Shown in pieces: positions 27,251-36,288 of a DNA stretch of 64,000 nucleotides. Position numbers and translations under genes: made by a program. Within the stretch, counting starts at the first letter, position 1; each line of letters opens with the position of its first letter. The stretch is from Paenibacillus xylanexedens. GTDB lineage: Bacteria; Bacillota; Bacilli; Paenibacillales; Paenibacillaceae. Location of the stretch: contig NZ_CP018620.1 in NCBI RefSeq assembly GCF_001908275.1, positions 1,364,001 through 1,428,000 on the forward strand, given 5' to 3'. Below the pieces are notes generated by a model. The model saw nothing but the letters and a program-made list of their open reading frames with translations. It had not been told where the DNA came from and did not search any database.

Positions 27251-28577
27251 CGTTACTTTTGTGTATCTTAACAATTTTGAGGTAGAGGAGTACTGGAGTG
27301 AAACGGGTATTCTCAAGCTGCCCTCATTAAGCATAGGCTCGGCCGCGGATGTCGTTAATCGGATGGAGGAACTGGGTGTTTTCCTCGCCGGAGAGAACGA
27401 TATCATCCTGCTCAAGGAGCCGCCGAATCAGGGATTCATGGCAGATGCACAGGCGCTTGGGTTTGGTCGCTCCCGATGCATAACGGTGGAGCACAATGAT
27501 CCGGCACTGAACATTACTGCGAATCTTCTGAATTGTCCAAGGACAATGGACAAGCTGCGAGAGCTGTCACAGGCTGCTGGAACGAATGTTTATCTGGTTC
27601 CCTTTGGAACCTCGGATCAGGAAGAGGAATTCTCCCGACGGACCGGCATTCCGCTGGCTGTTCCATCTTCAGATATCTTCCGCAAGGTGAATGACAAGGG
27701 GTATTCCCGCCGTCTCAACGCAGAGCTGGGTATTCGTCAGATCCCAGGCGTTGAATGCACGTCTTTGGATGAACTGGTGTCCGGTTTCGATCAGCTAAAG
27801 GCCGTTCTAGAGCAGGGTGGACGCCTTGTGCTGAAGGATTCCATGGGTGTATCAGGCAAGGGGATTACCGTCATCACCGATGAAGCCAGGTTTCACAAAT
27901 GCATGAGTATGCTGGAGAAACAGGCAAGCAAAAAGGGAATACGGCAAATCAACTACGTGCTTGAGCAATGGATTGATAAAATCTGTGACCTGAATTACCA
28001 GATTCTCATCGATCGCTCCGGCGGAGTTGAGTTTCTTGGCGTAAAGGAATCGTTGGTAGAGCAAGGTGTGCATCAGGGGCATCTCATGCCTTCGCGGCTC
28101 AACGATGTTCAACTTGAGGTTATTCGCGAAGCGGCCATGCGAATTGGAGCAGCTCTGTATCGAGATGGATACTACGGCATTGCCGGCATGGACGCCATTC
28201 TGGACGAGGACGGTACAATCTGGCCCAATCTTGAGATTAATGCCAGGTTTAATATGTCTACCTATCAGACCAACATTCAACAGCAATGGCTGCCCGAAGA
28301 TCAATGTGGACTGGCGAAAAAATATACGCTCCGGCTCAATCACCTGCTGGAATACGGAGTACTTCGTTCCCGGTTGGGTGCGTTGATGTTCGAACCGGAA
28401 CGCGGCGAAGGATTATTGATCAATAATTTTGCCACAGTCAATGCGGCATTCAGAAGTGAGGGGACCTTGTTCTCCGGACGTCTGTATGGCGTGATTATTG
28501 CGTCCTCCCCTGAACGGCTGGGAGTAATCGACGAAGCGATAGAAGCCGTCCTATCTTCCATTAACGAGGTGATGTGA
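27183..28577 (+). CDS. ATP-grasp amino acid:ACP ligase, BtrJ-like
   Basis: 464 residues with an N-terminal pre-ATP-grasp domain and an ATP-grasp fold: RLVLKDSMGVSGKGITVI (ATP-binding loop, about 217-234), VLEQWIDKICDLNYQI, and the metal-binding segment IWPNLEINARFNMSTY (ExNxR). In butirosin biosynthesis BtrJ loads L-glutamate through its gamma-carboxylate onto the ACP BtrI; the order ligase-decarboxylase-ACP here copies that module. The amino acid activated is not deducible; Glu is the first guess, Arg or Orn are alternatives. AGGAGG ends only 2 nt before ATG 27183, so TTG 27189 could be the true start. It overlaps the previous gene, suggesting translational coupling. Confidence 0.82.
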   Translation: MALTTVLTDFSSKLKWALTGQHDVTFVYLNNFEVEEYWSETGILKLPSLSIGSAADVVNRMEELGVFLAGENDIILLKEPPNQGFMADAQALGFGRSRCITVEHNDPALNITANLLNCPRTMDKLRELSQAAGTNVYLVPFGTSDQEEEFSRRTGIPLAVPSSDIFRKVNDKGYSRRLNAELGIRQIPGVECTSLDELVSGFDQLKAVLEQGGRLVLKDSMGVSGKGITVITDEARFHKCMSMLEKQASKKGIRQINYVLEQWIDKICDLNYQILIDRSGGVEFLGVKESLVEQGVHQGHLMPSRLNDVQLEVIREAAMRIGAALYRDGYYGIAGMDAILDEDGTIWPNLEINARFNMSTYQTNIQQQWLPEDQCGLAKKYTLRLNHLLEYGVLRSRLGALMFEPERGEGLLINNFATVNAAFRSEGTLFSGRLYGVIIASSPERLGVIDEAIEAVLSSINEVM

Positions 28578-29864
28578 GTGTCTAAGGAATATCAGATTCA
28601 GCAGTTGCCTGTTTCGGACATCGCCGAGAGATTCGGGACCCCGCTGTATGTATATGACGGGGATGTGTTGCAGCAGGTGTATCAGGAGCTTCGGGGATTG
28701 CTTACGCCTCAAGTGGAGCTGTTCTATTCATTGAAGGCCAATCCCAATATTTCGATCGTACACATGCTCCGGGAGATGGGAGCACAGGCAGAGGTATGTT
28801 CCCTGGCCGAATTGCATACGGCTGTACAGGCTGGAGTAGCAGCAGAAAGCATTATTTTTCTGGGACCGGGAAAAAGCGATGACGAGATTACGGCATGCAT
28901 ACGTCTGGGCATATATGCGATCGTGTGTGAATCGTTTCAGGAGCTGGAGCGCATTGAGAGCATCGCTGCAAGTGAGGGGCGAATCGTGCCGGTGGCGCTG
29001 CGAGTGAATCCATCTTTTTCTGTTAAAGGCTCCAGGCTGACCATGGGTGGCAAACCACGTCAGTTTGGTATGGATGAACAAAGTGTGCTCCAGGGGAAAG
29101 AACAGTTCGAGAGCTTCTCCCATGTGGAGATCATGGGACTTCACGTGTACATGGGAACCCGCATGTTGGATGTAGAGCCGATCGTTCAGAATACCCGCCA
29201 TATTCTGGAATTGGCTGATCGAATCGAGAACGAGCTGGATATCACGCTGCGTATGGTCGATGTAGGCGGGGGATTGGGCGTGCCCTACCATGAAGGTGAG
29301 CAGTTCCTATCCATAACCGCACTGACAGAACAGTTGAATCCAATGTTCGAATCGTTTCGGCATAGTCATGCCAACACCCGGCTGTTCATGGAGCTTGGGC
29401 GATATCTGGTAGGAACCTGCGGTATGTTGGTCAGTCGAGCCCTATACGTCAAGCAATCGTATGGAGAGCACTTCGTCGTAACCGATGGTGGAACGAACTG
29501 CCATATGGCGGCGGTGGGCACAGGTTCTTACGTGAAGCGTAACTTTCCGATTGCCTCCCTGACGCGTTATGGTGAGTCCCCTGTAGCCGAATACAATATT
29601 ACGGGTCCCTTATGTACGCCGAATGATGTTGTTGGGAAACGGGTATTGCTTCCTCCTGTTGAACGGGGCGATCTAATCGGTGTTTTTCATTCGGGAGCCT
29701 ACGGACCAACGGCTTCTCCCACACACTTTTTGAGTCATGGAAGTCCGGCGGAAGTGCTGATTGTCGCTGGGGAGGCTCACTTGATCCGTGAGCGAGATAC
29801 TCCGCAGGATCTACTGTCCAAGCAACGTTTGATTCAAGTGTCCCACACGGCAATAACCAATTGA
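28578..29864 (+). CDS. Fold-type III PLP decarboxylase, BtrK-like (aminoacyl-ACP decarboxylase)
   Basis: A 428-residue alanine-racemase-fold decarboxylase. K53 in FYSLKANPN would hold PLP; CSLAELH, VALRVNP, GGKPRQFGMDE, GLHVYMGTR, VDVGGGLGVPY and DGGTNCHMA follow the LysA/ornithine decarboxylase order. The GGKPxQFG and GGTNCHM variants, and the neighbouring ATP-grasp ligase and ACP, fit the BtrK branch, which decarboxylates gamma-glutamyl-S-ACP to give a gamma-aminobutyryl thioester. A diaminopimelate decarboxylase for lysine synthesis is unlikely in this setting. The GTG start follows GAGGTG and abuts the ligase stop. Confidence 0.84.
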   Translation: MSKEYQIQQLPVSDIAERFGTPLYVYDGDVLQQVYQELRGLLTPQVELFYSLKANPNISIVHMLREMGAQAEVCSLAELHTAVQAGVAAESIIFLGPGKSDDEITACIRLGIYAIVCESFQELERIESIAASEGRIVPVALRVNPSFSVKGSRLTMGGKPRQFGMDEQSVLQGKEQFESFSHVEIMGLHVYMGTRMLDVEPIVQNTRHILELADRIENELDITLRMVDVGGGLGVPYHEGEQFLSITALTEQLNPMFESFRHSHANTRLFMELGRYLVGTCGMLVSRALYVKQSYGEHFVVTDGGTNCHMAAVGTGSYVKRNFPIASLTRYGESPVAEYNITGPLCTPNDVVGKRVLLPPVERGDLIGVFHSGAYGPTASPTHFLSHGSPAEVLIVAGEAHLIRERDTPQDLLSKQRLIQVSHTAITN

Positions 29865-29876
29865 TGAGGAGAGATG

Positions 29877-30143
29877 ATGATCATGACGACTGCAGTATTG
29901 CTTGAAGAGATCAAAGGTGCCCTTGCTGAAGTGTTGAATACGGAAGCCAGGCAGGATATTCAATTAAGCACATCTTTATTTGACGAACTCTATCTGGATT
30001 CGACCTCTGTTCTGGAACTGTTGATGACGCTGGAAGACCGGATTGAAGGTCTGGAGATTGACCCGGATGATCTGGAGCCCGATGTATTTGATACGGTAGG
30101 CTCCCTGGCTGCTTATATTGAGAAGCAGCTCATTGCGGCCTGA
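29877..30143 (+). CDS. Acyl carrier protein
   Basis: An 88-residue acidic four-helix carrier. S42 in the motif YLDSTSVLELL is the phosphopantetheine site (DSxS). The sequence EDRIEGLEIDPDDLEPDVFDTVGSLAAYI matches helices II-III of ACPs. Its place after an ATP-grasp ligase and a PLP decarboxylase parallels butirosin BtrI. It is the likely carrier on which the acyl chain of the cluster is made, activated by the phosphopantetheinyl transferase at 41034. ATG 29877 is used; ATG codons at 29874 and 29883 are alternatives. Its stop overlaps the next start (TGATG arrangement). Confidence 0.9.
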   Translation: MIMTTAVLLEEIKGALAEVLNTEARQDIQLSTSLFDELYLDSTSVLELLMTLEDRIEGLEIDPDDLEPDVFDTVGSLAAYIEKQLIAA

Positions 30144-31021
30144 TGGCTTCGCCTGTTGCCATACGGGAGATGGGAGTCAGGTTGTTCTCGGAGAAGAAGC
30201 CTCCGTTCGAACATCCGGAACTGTTGCGATTTCATCAGGATATGCTTGCAGGTACTCCGATCAAGTACGACGTTCAGCTTTTGCAGGGGCGTAACAACAA
30301 TGCCTATCACGAGATGAGTGTGGAACTGCTGGAGGAAACGGGACTTGATCGGGTTATGCAGGATGTGGATGTGCTACTGCTGGCATACAATTTTCCGAAT
30401 ACCCGCCCGGATATATCAATTGTGAATTATTTGATGGATCGTTATCAGGCTCGCTTTATCAGTTTTGCTGTAAATGATCTTGGTTTTGGTGCTCCTTTTG
30501 CGGCGCTCCACATGCTTCAGCACTATCTGGGTAGAGAAGGTTACATGAAAGGCATGCTTCTGGTTATGGACCAGACGGCTCTCCCCTATGAAACGATGGA
30601 ACTTGTTTCACCGCATGGACCGGACACGGCTGCAGCAATATACCTTGATCGGATGACAGGCGTAGGACCTTCCCTGCTTGGGGTAGAGATGCGACATGCC
30701 GAGAATTCCATAGCCGATACTGCGGAGATGGTACTGGATCGATTATGTGCCCAGGCATCCATTCACCGGAATCAGATTAACCTGCTTATCCATCCTGATC
30801 TGGAGCAGCAGTGCAATCAGGCTGTCTGGTACAGCGAATGTGGATCGAAGAGCAATTATGATCCATCGCGCTGGAGTGCAGCGCCATTCTTCGCATTACA
30901 GGAGTTACTGGAGGAGAAGGACGGGGACGAGTACATATGTCTTATGCATCTGGAGCAGCCGGATTCGTTTATTCATGCCTTGCTGATCCGAACTTGTGAA
31001 TGGAGTATGGATGGACACTAA
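30143..31021 (+). CDS. KAS III-like protein lacking the catalytic Cys
   Basis: 292 residues, about 40 shorter than an active KAS III. The fold is recognisable from the region around FAVNDLGFGAPFAALHMLQHYL, which lines up with the NCASxxAAL nucleophile elbow of the next gene but has Phe at the Cys position. PHNVN and GHTFSTDP are also missing (IHPDLEQQC appears instead). It is therefore probably a non-catalytic partner, as PqsB is for PqsC. It begins at the ACP stop codon and overlaps the next open frame, so the carrier, this protein and the active KAS III at 31042 are tightly linked. Whether it stabilises the active enzyme or binds substrate is unknown. Confidence 0.68.
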   Translation: MASPVAIREMGVRLFSEKKPPFEHPELLRFHQDMLAGTPIKYDVQLLQGRNNNAYHEMSVELLEETGLDRVMQDVDVLLLAYNFPNTRPDISIVNYLMDRYQARFISFAVNDLGFGAPFAALHMLQHYLGREGYMKGMLLVMDQTALPYETMELVSPHGPDTAAAIYLDRMTGVGPSLLGVEMRHAENSIADTAEMVLDRLCAQASIHRNQINLLIHPDLEQQCNQAVWYSECGSKSNYDPSRWSAAPFFALQELLEEKDGDEYICLMHLEQPDSFIHALLIRTCEWSMDGH

Positions 31022-31041
31022 TCGCAAAAGGAGGGAGAACA

Positions 31042-31998
31042 TTGGGGTTCGGTATTGTGGATATTGGCGTCTATTTGCCTGAACAGATTCAGCAGCCGGA
31101 AGAGGTGCTGGCTGCCCTGGAGCTTGGGAAAGGCGAGATTCAGTTTCTGCGCAAGTACCACCGCCTGGAAGGTGTGCCTGTAACGGAATCGGGCCAGATG
31201 CTTGACGATACGATCGCACAGGCTGTGGAACGGCTCCAGACCAGACCTGCCCTTTCCGGAATCGACCTTGTTCTCTATGTCCATTCCTTTCAGGTGCAGA
31301 CACCGAGCGATTACAGGCTTGTGCAGCGTGTCCTCCAGCGCTTAGGGCTGGAACATGTACCGTTCTATGGCATATCCCAAATGAACTGTGCATCGTCGAT
31401 AGCCGCTCTTCAATGGCTTGAGCGAATCTCGCAAACGCAGCCTCACATTCGGAATGTGTTGTTGATCTGTGCGGATCAATTCAATTTTTTGCCTCCCGAA
31501 TGGCGCTATCTGCGCAAATCGGCCATTCTGGGTGATTCTGCCGTAGCTGTTCTATTGAGCAGAGAGAGCTGTCAGCATGTCGTTCAGGCGGCGCATGTGC
31601 TGCGAGATACCCGGTTCCATACTGGTTATCATGCAACCGCCGATGAGATCTCGGCATTTAACCGATTGTATGTGGACCATATCATTCAAGGGATGGAAGA
31701 GCTGCTGTCAACGCAAGGCCTGAGTTTCGAAGATGTGGATCATATTTTTCCACATAATGTGAACTGGACTACCTGGAAGGAATTCTCGCGACGTACGGGA
31801 GTTGGACTTGAACGGATATATCTGGATAACATTCAGCGAATCGGACATACCTTTTCCACCGACCCGTTCATTAACCTGAGTTCGGGATTGGAGCAGGACT
31901 GGGTGTGCAGGAAGGGGCGCTCCATCATGGTCAGTATCGGGCTCGGCAGTTTTTTTGGTTTTGCACTGGTGGAGCATGGAGGATGCGAAGAAGAATGA
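31042..31998 (+). CDS. KAS III-like ketosynthase/acyltransferase, active-site Cys present
   Basis: TTG 31042 is the best start: AAGGAGG ends 7 nt upstream and the protein then begins MGFGIVDIGVYLPEQI, as FabH proteins do. 318 residues. C116 lies in QMNCASSIAALQWL and H238 in FPHNVNWTTWKEF. The third motif is GHTFSTDPFINL rather than GNTSAAS, as in the KAS III at 26240; the two look like paralogs. Likely role is extension of, or transfer from, the ACP-bound unit. The preceding cysteine-less paralog is a probable subunit. Confidence 0.82.
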   Translation: MGFGIVDIGVYLPEQIQQPEEVLAALELGKGEIQFLRKYHRLEGVPVTESGQMLDDTIAQAVERLQTRPALSGIDLVLYVHSFQVQTPSDYRLVQRVLQRLGLEHVPFYGISQMNCASSIAALQWLERISQTQPHIRNVLLICADQFNFLPPEWRYLRKSAILGDSAVAVLLSRESCQHVVQAAHVLRDTRFHTGYHATADEISAFNRLYVDHIIQGMEELLSTQGLSFEDVDHIFPHNVNWTTWKEFSRRTGVGLERIYLDNIQRIGHTFSTDPFINLSSGLEQDWVCRKGRSIMVSIGLGSFFGFALVEHGGCEEE

Positions 31999-32013
31999 AC
32001 AGGAGGAATGACA

Positions 32014-32736
32014 ATGCACGTTATTGAATTCCAGGGCCCAGATGCAAAGCCCGTCGGATCAAAGGCAGCAGGCAACCCCGTTGCTCCGTTATCGGAAATG
32101 TTGGAGGCAAAAACCTTGCTGGTGAACAATTGTCCAGTGCTTTTGGCAACAGGTCCCTACGTGCTCGCGACCGCTCATCTCATTGAACAAGATGCTTTAC
32201 TTTGGCATGAAGAATCAGCTGGGCTGTATCGTTGGAATCAACTACATGCCGTTCATGTACAGGATCGGATGCTGGAGCCCTCCGGACTACTGTTATACCG
32301 GGTACAGCCGAATGAGGGTGAGAAGGCTGAGATATCAGGCGAGAAAGTGACCTCGAATGAGCTGAGAACACGCCTGCATGAGTTCCGCGTAGAGCTGTGC
32401 AAGGCTGGATTGGAGCAGGTTCGCAAGCATTTGTCGGTGCGAATATCAGGCGGGCAATCCACGTTTCAGCACCAGCTCGTGAAAGGCATGGTCGCTGACA
32501 TCCTGACAACGCTCTACATGGCGGAAACGTTGCCTGAAGACCGCTTCCTCTCAGCAAATCCAGGTCTTCCATCGGTCCGGGTCCATGCGTGGATACATCA
32601 GGAATTGGACGAAGCCTTCAGACAGATTCAACGTCTTGGCGGCGGTTTCGGTTTTTTGAGACATGGCGTATCTGCATATACATATGCAGGCCAACTGGTG
32701 AAAAACATGCTGTTGCCAGCTAAGGAGGAATATTGA
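32014..32736 (+). CDS. Half-size acyl-CoA dehydrogenase-like protein
   Basis: 240 residues; ATG 32014 is chosen over 32008 because AGGAGG ends at 32006. The C-terminal half (FQHQLVKGMVADILTTLYMAE, and RLGGGFGFLRHGVSAYTY) resembles the C-terminal helical domain of acyl-CoA dehydrogenases, including the QxxGGxGF-type pattern. The N-terminal half is not recognisable as the FAD/beta domain. It overlaps the full-size dehydrogenase by a single base and may be its partner in a heteromer, as known for some two-gene ACAD pairs. Function by itself is uncertain. Confidence 0.55.
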   Translation: MHVIEFQGPDAKPVGSKAAGNPVAPLSEMLEAKTLLVNNCPVLLATGPYVLATAHLIEQDALLWHEESAGLYRWNQLHAVHVQDRMLEPSGLLLYRVQPNEGEKAEISGEKVTSNELRTRLHEFRVELCKAGLEQVRKHLSVRISGGQSTFQHQLVKGMVADILTTLYMAETLPEDRFLSANPGLPSVRVHAWIHQELDEAFRQIQRLGGGFGFLRHGVSAYTYAGQLVKNMLLPAKEEY

Positions 32737-33893
32737 TGATTACTCCATCAACGATTGCGATTTTCGAGCAAGTGATGAAGCAGTATGCTGCGGAGCTTCG
32801 TCAGATTGGCTTGACGATTGACCGGGAGCCAGACCGGCTCACCGAGTTTTTGCACACGTCTGCCCTGCAGGCCATCAATCATATGATGATTCCCCCGGAG
32901 TATGGCGGCCAGCCAATTGTAACCATAGGTCAGGATCGATATTATGGACTCTCTTCGCTGGAAAGAGTCATTACGATCGAGCAGTTGTCCGCAGGAGATG
33001 CAGGCGTTTTTCTGGGAGGACCTGGTCCTTCCATGTCCAGCATCGTCATGATTGACTTGGGCGACGAGGAACAGAAGGAACGCTTTTATAGCCACTTTCT
33101 GAAAGGTCCAGCCTGGGCTGTTTTTGCCTTATCAGAGCCGGAGAAGGGTTCAGATGCAACTGAGATCAGCACGCGGATTACGCGACATCCGGATGGGAGA
33201 ATGGAGCTAACCGGACATAAATTCTACATTGGGAACGGACACCGGGCGAGTATTGGACTGGTATTCGCCCAGACCAATCGCACGCCTCTGGGCATTCAGG
33301 TCGCTATAGTTGATCCTTCTCTGCCGGGTTTCACAGCAACCCCGCTGGACACGATGGGGCTTCGCGGTCTGCAACTCAGTCATCTGCAATTTGAGGCTTT
33401 CCCACTGGAAGAGAAAGATATTCTGGGTCGTCACCTAAGCCCAACCAAGCGTGGATTGTGGGGAGCATTGCGTACATTCCACCGGATGCGCCCTAGCGTG
33501 GCGGCTTTGGCGCTTGGTGTTGCACAGGCTGCTTATGATTATGTTGTAGAGCACAGAACGATCTTTACAGAACGTGAAAAGACAGAACTGGAGCGACTGG
33601 AGATGCGTCTTCATGCGCTACGCAGCATGATTCGGAATGCAGCAGCAGAGATTGACCATGATGCGAATAAGGGATATCTGGCTTCCCTCAGTAAAATACG
33701 GGCTGCGTCAGTTGCCGAGGAAGCGACGGAATGGGCACTGGAGATGATGGGGCCAGGTTCCATGCTGGAGCATCCTCTGCTGAACAAATGGTATCGCGAT
33801 GCAAGGGCCTTTGAGTTCATGGAAGGCACAACGTCCATTCAGAAGATAAACGTTTTTCAGGCGTATGCCAACGGGAAGATGCAGCATGTCTGA
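32736..33893 (+). CDS. Acyl-CoA (acyl-ACP) dehydrogenase
   Basis: A 385-residue flavoprotein. ATG 32736 lies 6 nt after AAGGAGG. The middle domain motif FALSEPEKGSDATEISTR (FAD contact), the beta-domain segment LTGHKFYIGNG and the C-terminal FEFMEGTTSIQKINVFQAY, with the catalytic-base glutamate, are all present. It would desaturate the alpha-beta bond of an acyl thioester, probably one carried by the ACP of this cluster (inference). The preceding half-size relative and the following KAS III-like gene overlap it at both ends. Confidence 0.82.
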   Translation: MITPSTIAIFEQVMKQYAAELRQIGLTIDREPDRLTEFLHTSALQAINHMMIPPEYGGQPIVTIGQDRYYGLSSLERVITIEQLSAGDAGVFLGGPGPSMSSIVMIDLGDEEQKERFYSHFLKGPAWAVFALSEPEKGSDATEISTRITRHPDGRMELTGHKFYIGNGHRASIGLVFAQTNRTPLGIQVAIVDPSLPGFTATPLDTMGLRGLQLSHLQFEAFPLEEKDILGRHLSPTKRGLWGALRTFHRMRPSVAALALGVAQAAYDYVVEHRTIFTEREKTELERLEMRLHALRSMIRNAAAEIDHDANKGYLASLSKIRAASVAEEATEWALEMMGPGSMLEHPLLNKWYRDARAFEFMEGTTSIQKINVFQAYANGKMQHV

Positions 33894-34854
33894 TTCACTT
33901 CATGATGATATTGGCGCACCAATCTATGTGGATCATATTTGCTGGCTTACTGCGGAGGATCATCTGTACACGCTGGATTGGCCAACACCGGATGATTATG
34001 TTTACGTATCGCCGCACATATATATGGAGGATCACTATTATGGTCGCGTGGGAACGCTGACTCGCTCCCTTATGGCAGACGGGAGACGGGTGACAGCGGG
34101 TGATCTTGCGCTTATGGTGCTGGAGCAGTTGTCCACAAAGCCGCATTGGGATTGGTTGATCCTTGCCCAGACCTGTCCCGAACGACATGCATTGAATGCT
34201 CCACTTGCCCGAATGCTTGAAACGGCTCCGTGGCGAGTTAATCATCCACTTGGTATTACCCATATGGGTGCGCTCGCAGGCACCGAGGCCATTCAGGTTG
34301 CTCTTTGGAGCATGCTTCCTAACGAACGGACTGCGATTGTGCTGGTGGAGCAGCGAATTCTCCATGACGATGGACAGATTGGATATGGTCAACCACCCGA
34401 ACCTAAAGGTGATCTCGGCGACATGGCTGTGGCGCTTGAGGCAGGACTGGGCCAAGGGGCGTTGCAGGTACACTATGCGGGAAAACGAATCATCAAGTCG
34501 GATGAAGCCACGGCTTTTGCATCCGAGGCACTCGGCATGATCCGCGAATGGCTGGATGGTTATGCAGCTGAGCACGTCATTCTTCAGTCGAGACTGGGAT
34601 TACGTCTCAATGGCAGTTCTGTTTTGCATATTTCCCCTTCGAAGACCATCTGCGTACCACGAACCGATTATCAGAGCGGAGATGTATGGATACAGCTGGC
34701 AGATAAGCTAGAGCGGGGTATCATCAGGCCGGATGATCGAGTCATGCTGGTCTCGTGGGATGATGATCGGATGATATCTGCTTGTTGCGTGCATGTGATA
34801 CGTCTGCCGATACTCAACAGGCTTACAATGAATCAAGAAATCAAGACTTCATGA
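33886..34854 (+). CDS. KAS III-like protein lacking the catalytic Cys (second copy)
   Basis: ATG 33886 is used (GGGAAGA about 7 nt upstream); it overlaps the dehydrogenase end by 8 bp. 322 residues. The segment ITHMGALAGTEAIQVAL aligns with the QMNCASSIAAL elbow of the active paralogs, with Ala in place of Cys. The usual PHxxN and GHTFSTDP motifs are not found; the C-terminal part (WIQLADKLERGIIRPDDRVMLVSWDDD) retains the final beta strands. With the protein at 30143 this gives two pseudo-KAS III and two active KAS III genes in one operon. Likely structural or specificity subunit. Confidence 0.62.
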   Translation: MSDSLHDDIGAPIYVDHICWLTAEDHLYTLDWPTPDDYVYVSPHIYMEDHYYGRVGTLTRSLMADGRRVTAGDLALMVLEQLSTKPHWDWLILAQTCPERHALNAPLARMLETAPWRVNHPLGITHMGALAGTEAIQVALWSMLPNERTAIVLVEQRILHDDGQIGYGQPPEPKGDLGDMAVALEAGLGQGALQVHYAGKRIIKSDEATAFASEALGMIREWLDGYAAEHVILQSRLGLRLNGSSVLHISPSKTICVPRTDYQSGDVWIQLADKLERGIIRPDDRVMLVSWDDDRMISACCVHVIRLPILNRLTMNQEIKTS

Positions 34855-34872
34855 ATTATGGAGGTGAACCCC

Positions 34873-36261
34873 ATGCAGGGGATCGATTATACGGCCGGCT
34901 CGATCCATCGTTTGTTATTCCGTACGGCCGTTCCGATGCTGCTCGCTTCTCTGGTTAACGTGATTACACAACTGGCCAATGTATTTTTCTTGGGTCATAC
35001 GAGTCAAAATGTATTATATGTGCTCTCATTGTATATTCCTGTCTCATTCGTCATGATTGCCATCATCGAAGCGATGCAACTGTCTGTTCAGGTAGCGGTA
35101 GCGCGCAGTCGTGCCGGGGGCTCTCGTGCATTTACCCAGCTATTCGTGCACATGATGGGCAGTGCAATGCTGCTTGCCATTCTGACCGGGGGAATTGTGA
35201 TGTTAATGACCCCTGTGCTCTCATGGTTTTACCGTGTGCCTGCCGACATTGGGCCCATGTTTACGCTGTACGTAGGGGGCATGATGGCAGTGAGCATCCC
35301 GGCTGTCCTAGCTGCAGTGACCAGTGCGGCGTTACGAGGGCTGGGCCGGGCACAGGCAGCGTCGTGGAACGCGGTTGGGATGGCGATGCTAAACATTGCT
35401 CTCGTGTATACATTTGTGTCGGTCTTTGGGTTGGATCTGAAGGGCATCATCTATGCCAACCTGATCACTTCCGTCTTGTCCTTGGCCATCTCTCTACTTA
35501 TTCTGTTCCTTCGCCGGGAAATGGTCTTTGAACGCTTTGTTTTTGCCCAAAAACATCTGATGGCCCTCAGGCATGTCGGTATTCCTGTGTTCATCTCGTA
35601 CTGCATGATTTTTCTGAGTACATTTTTTTTTAATAAAATTGTCAGTCACTTTGGCGAAGGGGCGGTTGCTGGCTTTGGCGTTGGTTATCGAATTCAGACG
35701 ATGGCGATCCTGCCGGGTATCGTGATTGGCTCGGCCATCGGCATTATCATCAATCATAATTTGCAGTCACCACACCGGCCAAGGGCCTATGCAAGTTATC
35801 GCCAAGGTCTGCTACAATCCTTTGTTCTGTACGTAATCATTGCCGTTGCCGTCTGGATCTGGCGAGATCCGCTTATCGCATTCCTAATCGAAGACGCGGC
35901 AACCCGAGCAGAAGCAGCGCGGTATCTGTCCATCGTAGCTCTTTCCTATATTGGCATGGGTCCCATGATGACAACCCTGCTGACGATGGAACAGAGCGGG
36001 CGCGGATACCAGGCCATACTCCTGAATGCGGTGTATTTTCTGATTATTATCGCACTTGGCTGGGGACTGACTCGGGCCTTTAATGAAGTTACTTACTTCT
36101 ATGCGGTGATTGCTGGCATGAATGTGGTCGGCATGTCGTCGTTCTTGCTACCTTTCATGCGAATGCTGAAGCGGGAATATGTGGAGTCGTCTGGGGATAA
36201 GGACATCAGTACAGAAGGTGAAGCGACGTTGCCGAATAAGAGCTATTCCACACAGACTTGA
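34873..36261 (+). CDS. MATE-family efflux transporter
   Basis: 462 residues, twelve predicted membrane helices, and the MATE layout of two related halves. The first helix begins LLFRTAVPMLLASLVNVITQLANVFFLG, followed by other hydrophobic helices such as VSFVMIAIIEAMQLSVQVAVARS. ATG 34873 lies 6 nt after GGAGGTG. MATE proteins export cationic or amphipathic molecules with Na+ or H+; within this operon it is the obvious exporter of the product, which would be cationic if it carries Orn residues (inference). A charged tail of about 30 residues ends the protein. Confidence 0.9.
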   Translation: MQGIDYTAGSIHRLLFRTAVPMLLASLVNVITQLANVFFLGHTSQNVLYVLSLYIPVSFVMIAIIEAMQLSVQVAVARSRAGGSRAFTQLFVHMMGSAMLLAILTGGIVMLMTPVLSWFYRVPADIGPMFTLYVGGMMAVSIPAVLAAVTSAALRGLGRAQAASWNAVGMAMLNIALVYTFVSVFGLDLKGIIYANLITSVLSLAISLLILFLRREMVFERFVFAQKHLMALRHVGIPVFISYCMIFLSTFFFNKIVSHFGEGAVAGFGVGYRIQTMAILPGIVIGSAIGIIINHNLQSPHRPRAYASYRQGLLQSFVLYVIIAVAVWIWRDPLIAFLIEDAATRAEAARYLSIVALSYIGMGPMMTTLLTMEQSGRGYQAILLNAVYFLIIIALGWGLTRAFNEVTYFYAVIAGMNVVGMSSFLLPFMRMLKREYVESSGDKDISTEGEATLPNKSYSTQT

Positions 36262-36288
36262 CTCTAACTACGTACAGGAGGTTTTTGC

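Noticed and set aside
28578..29864. Diaminopimelate decarboxylase for lysine synthesis (lysA)
   Set aside because: The fold matches, but the GGTNCHM variant and the ligase/ACP neighbours fit the aminoacyl-ACP decarboxylase type better.
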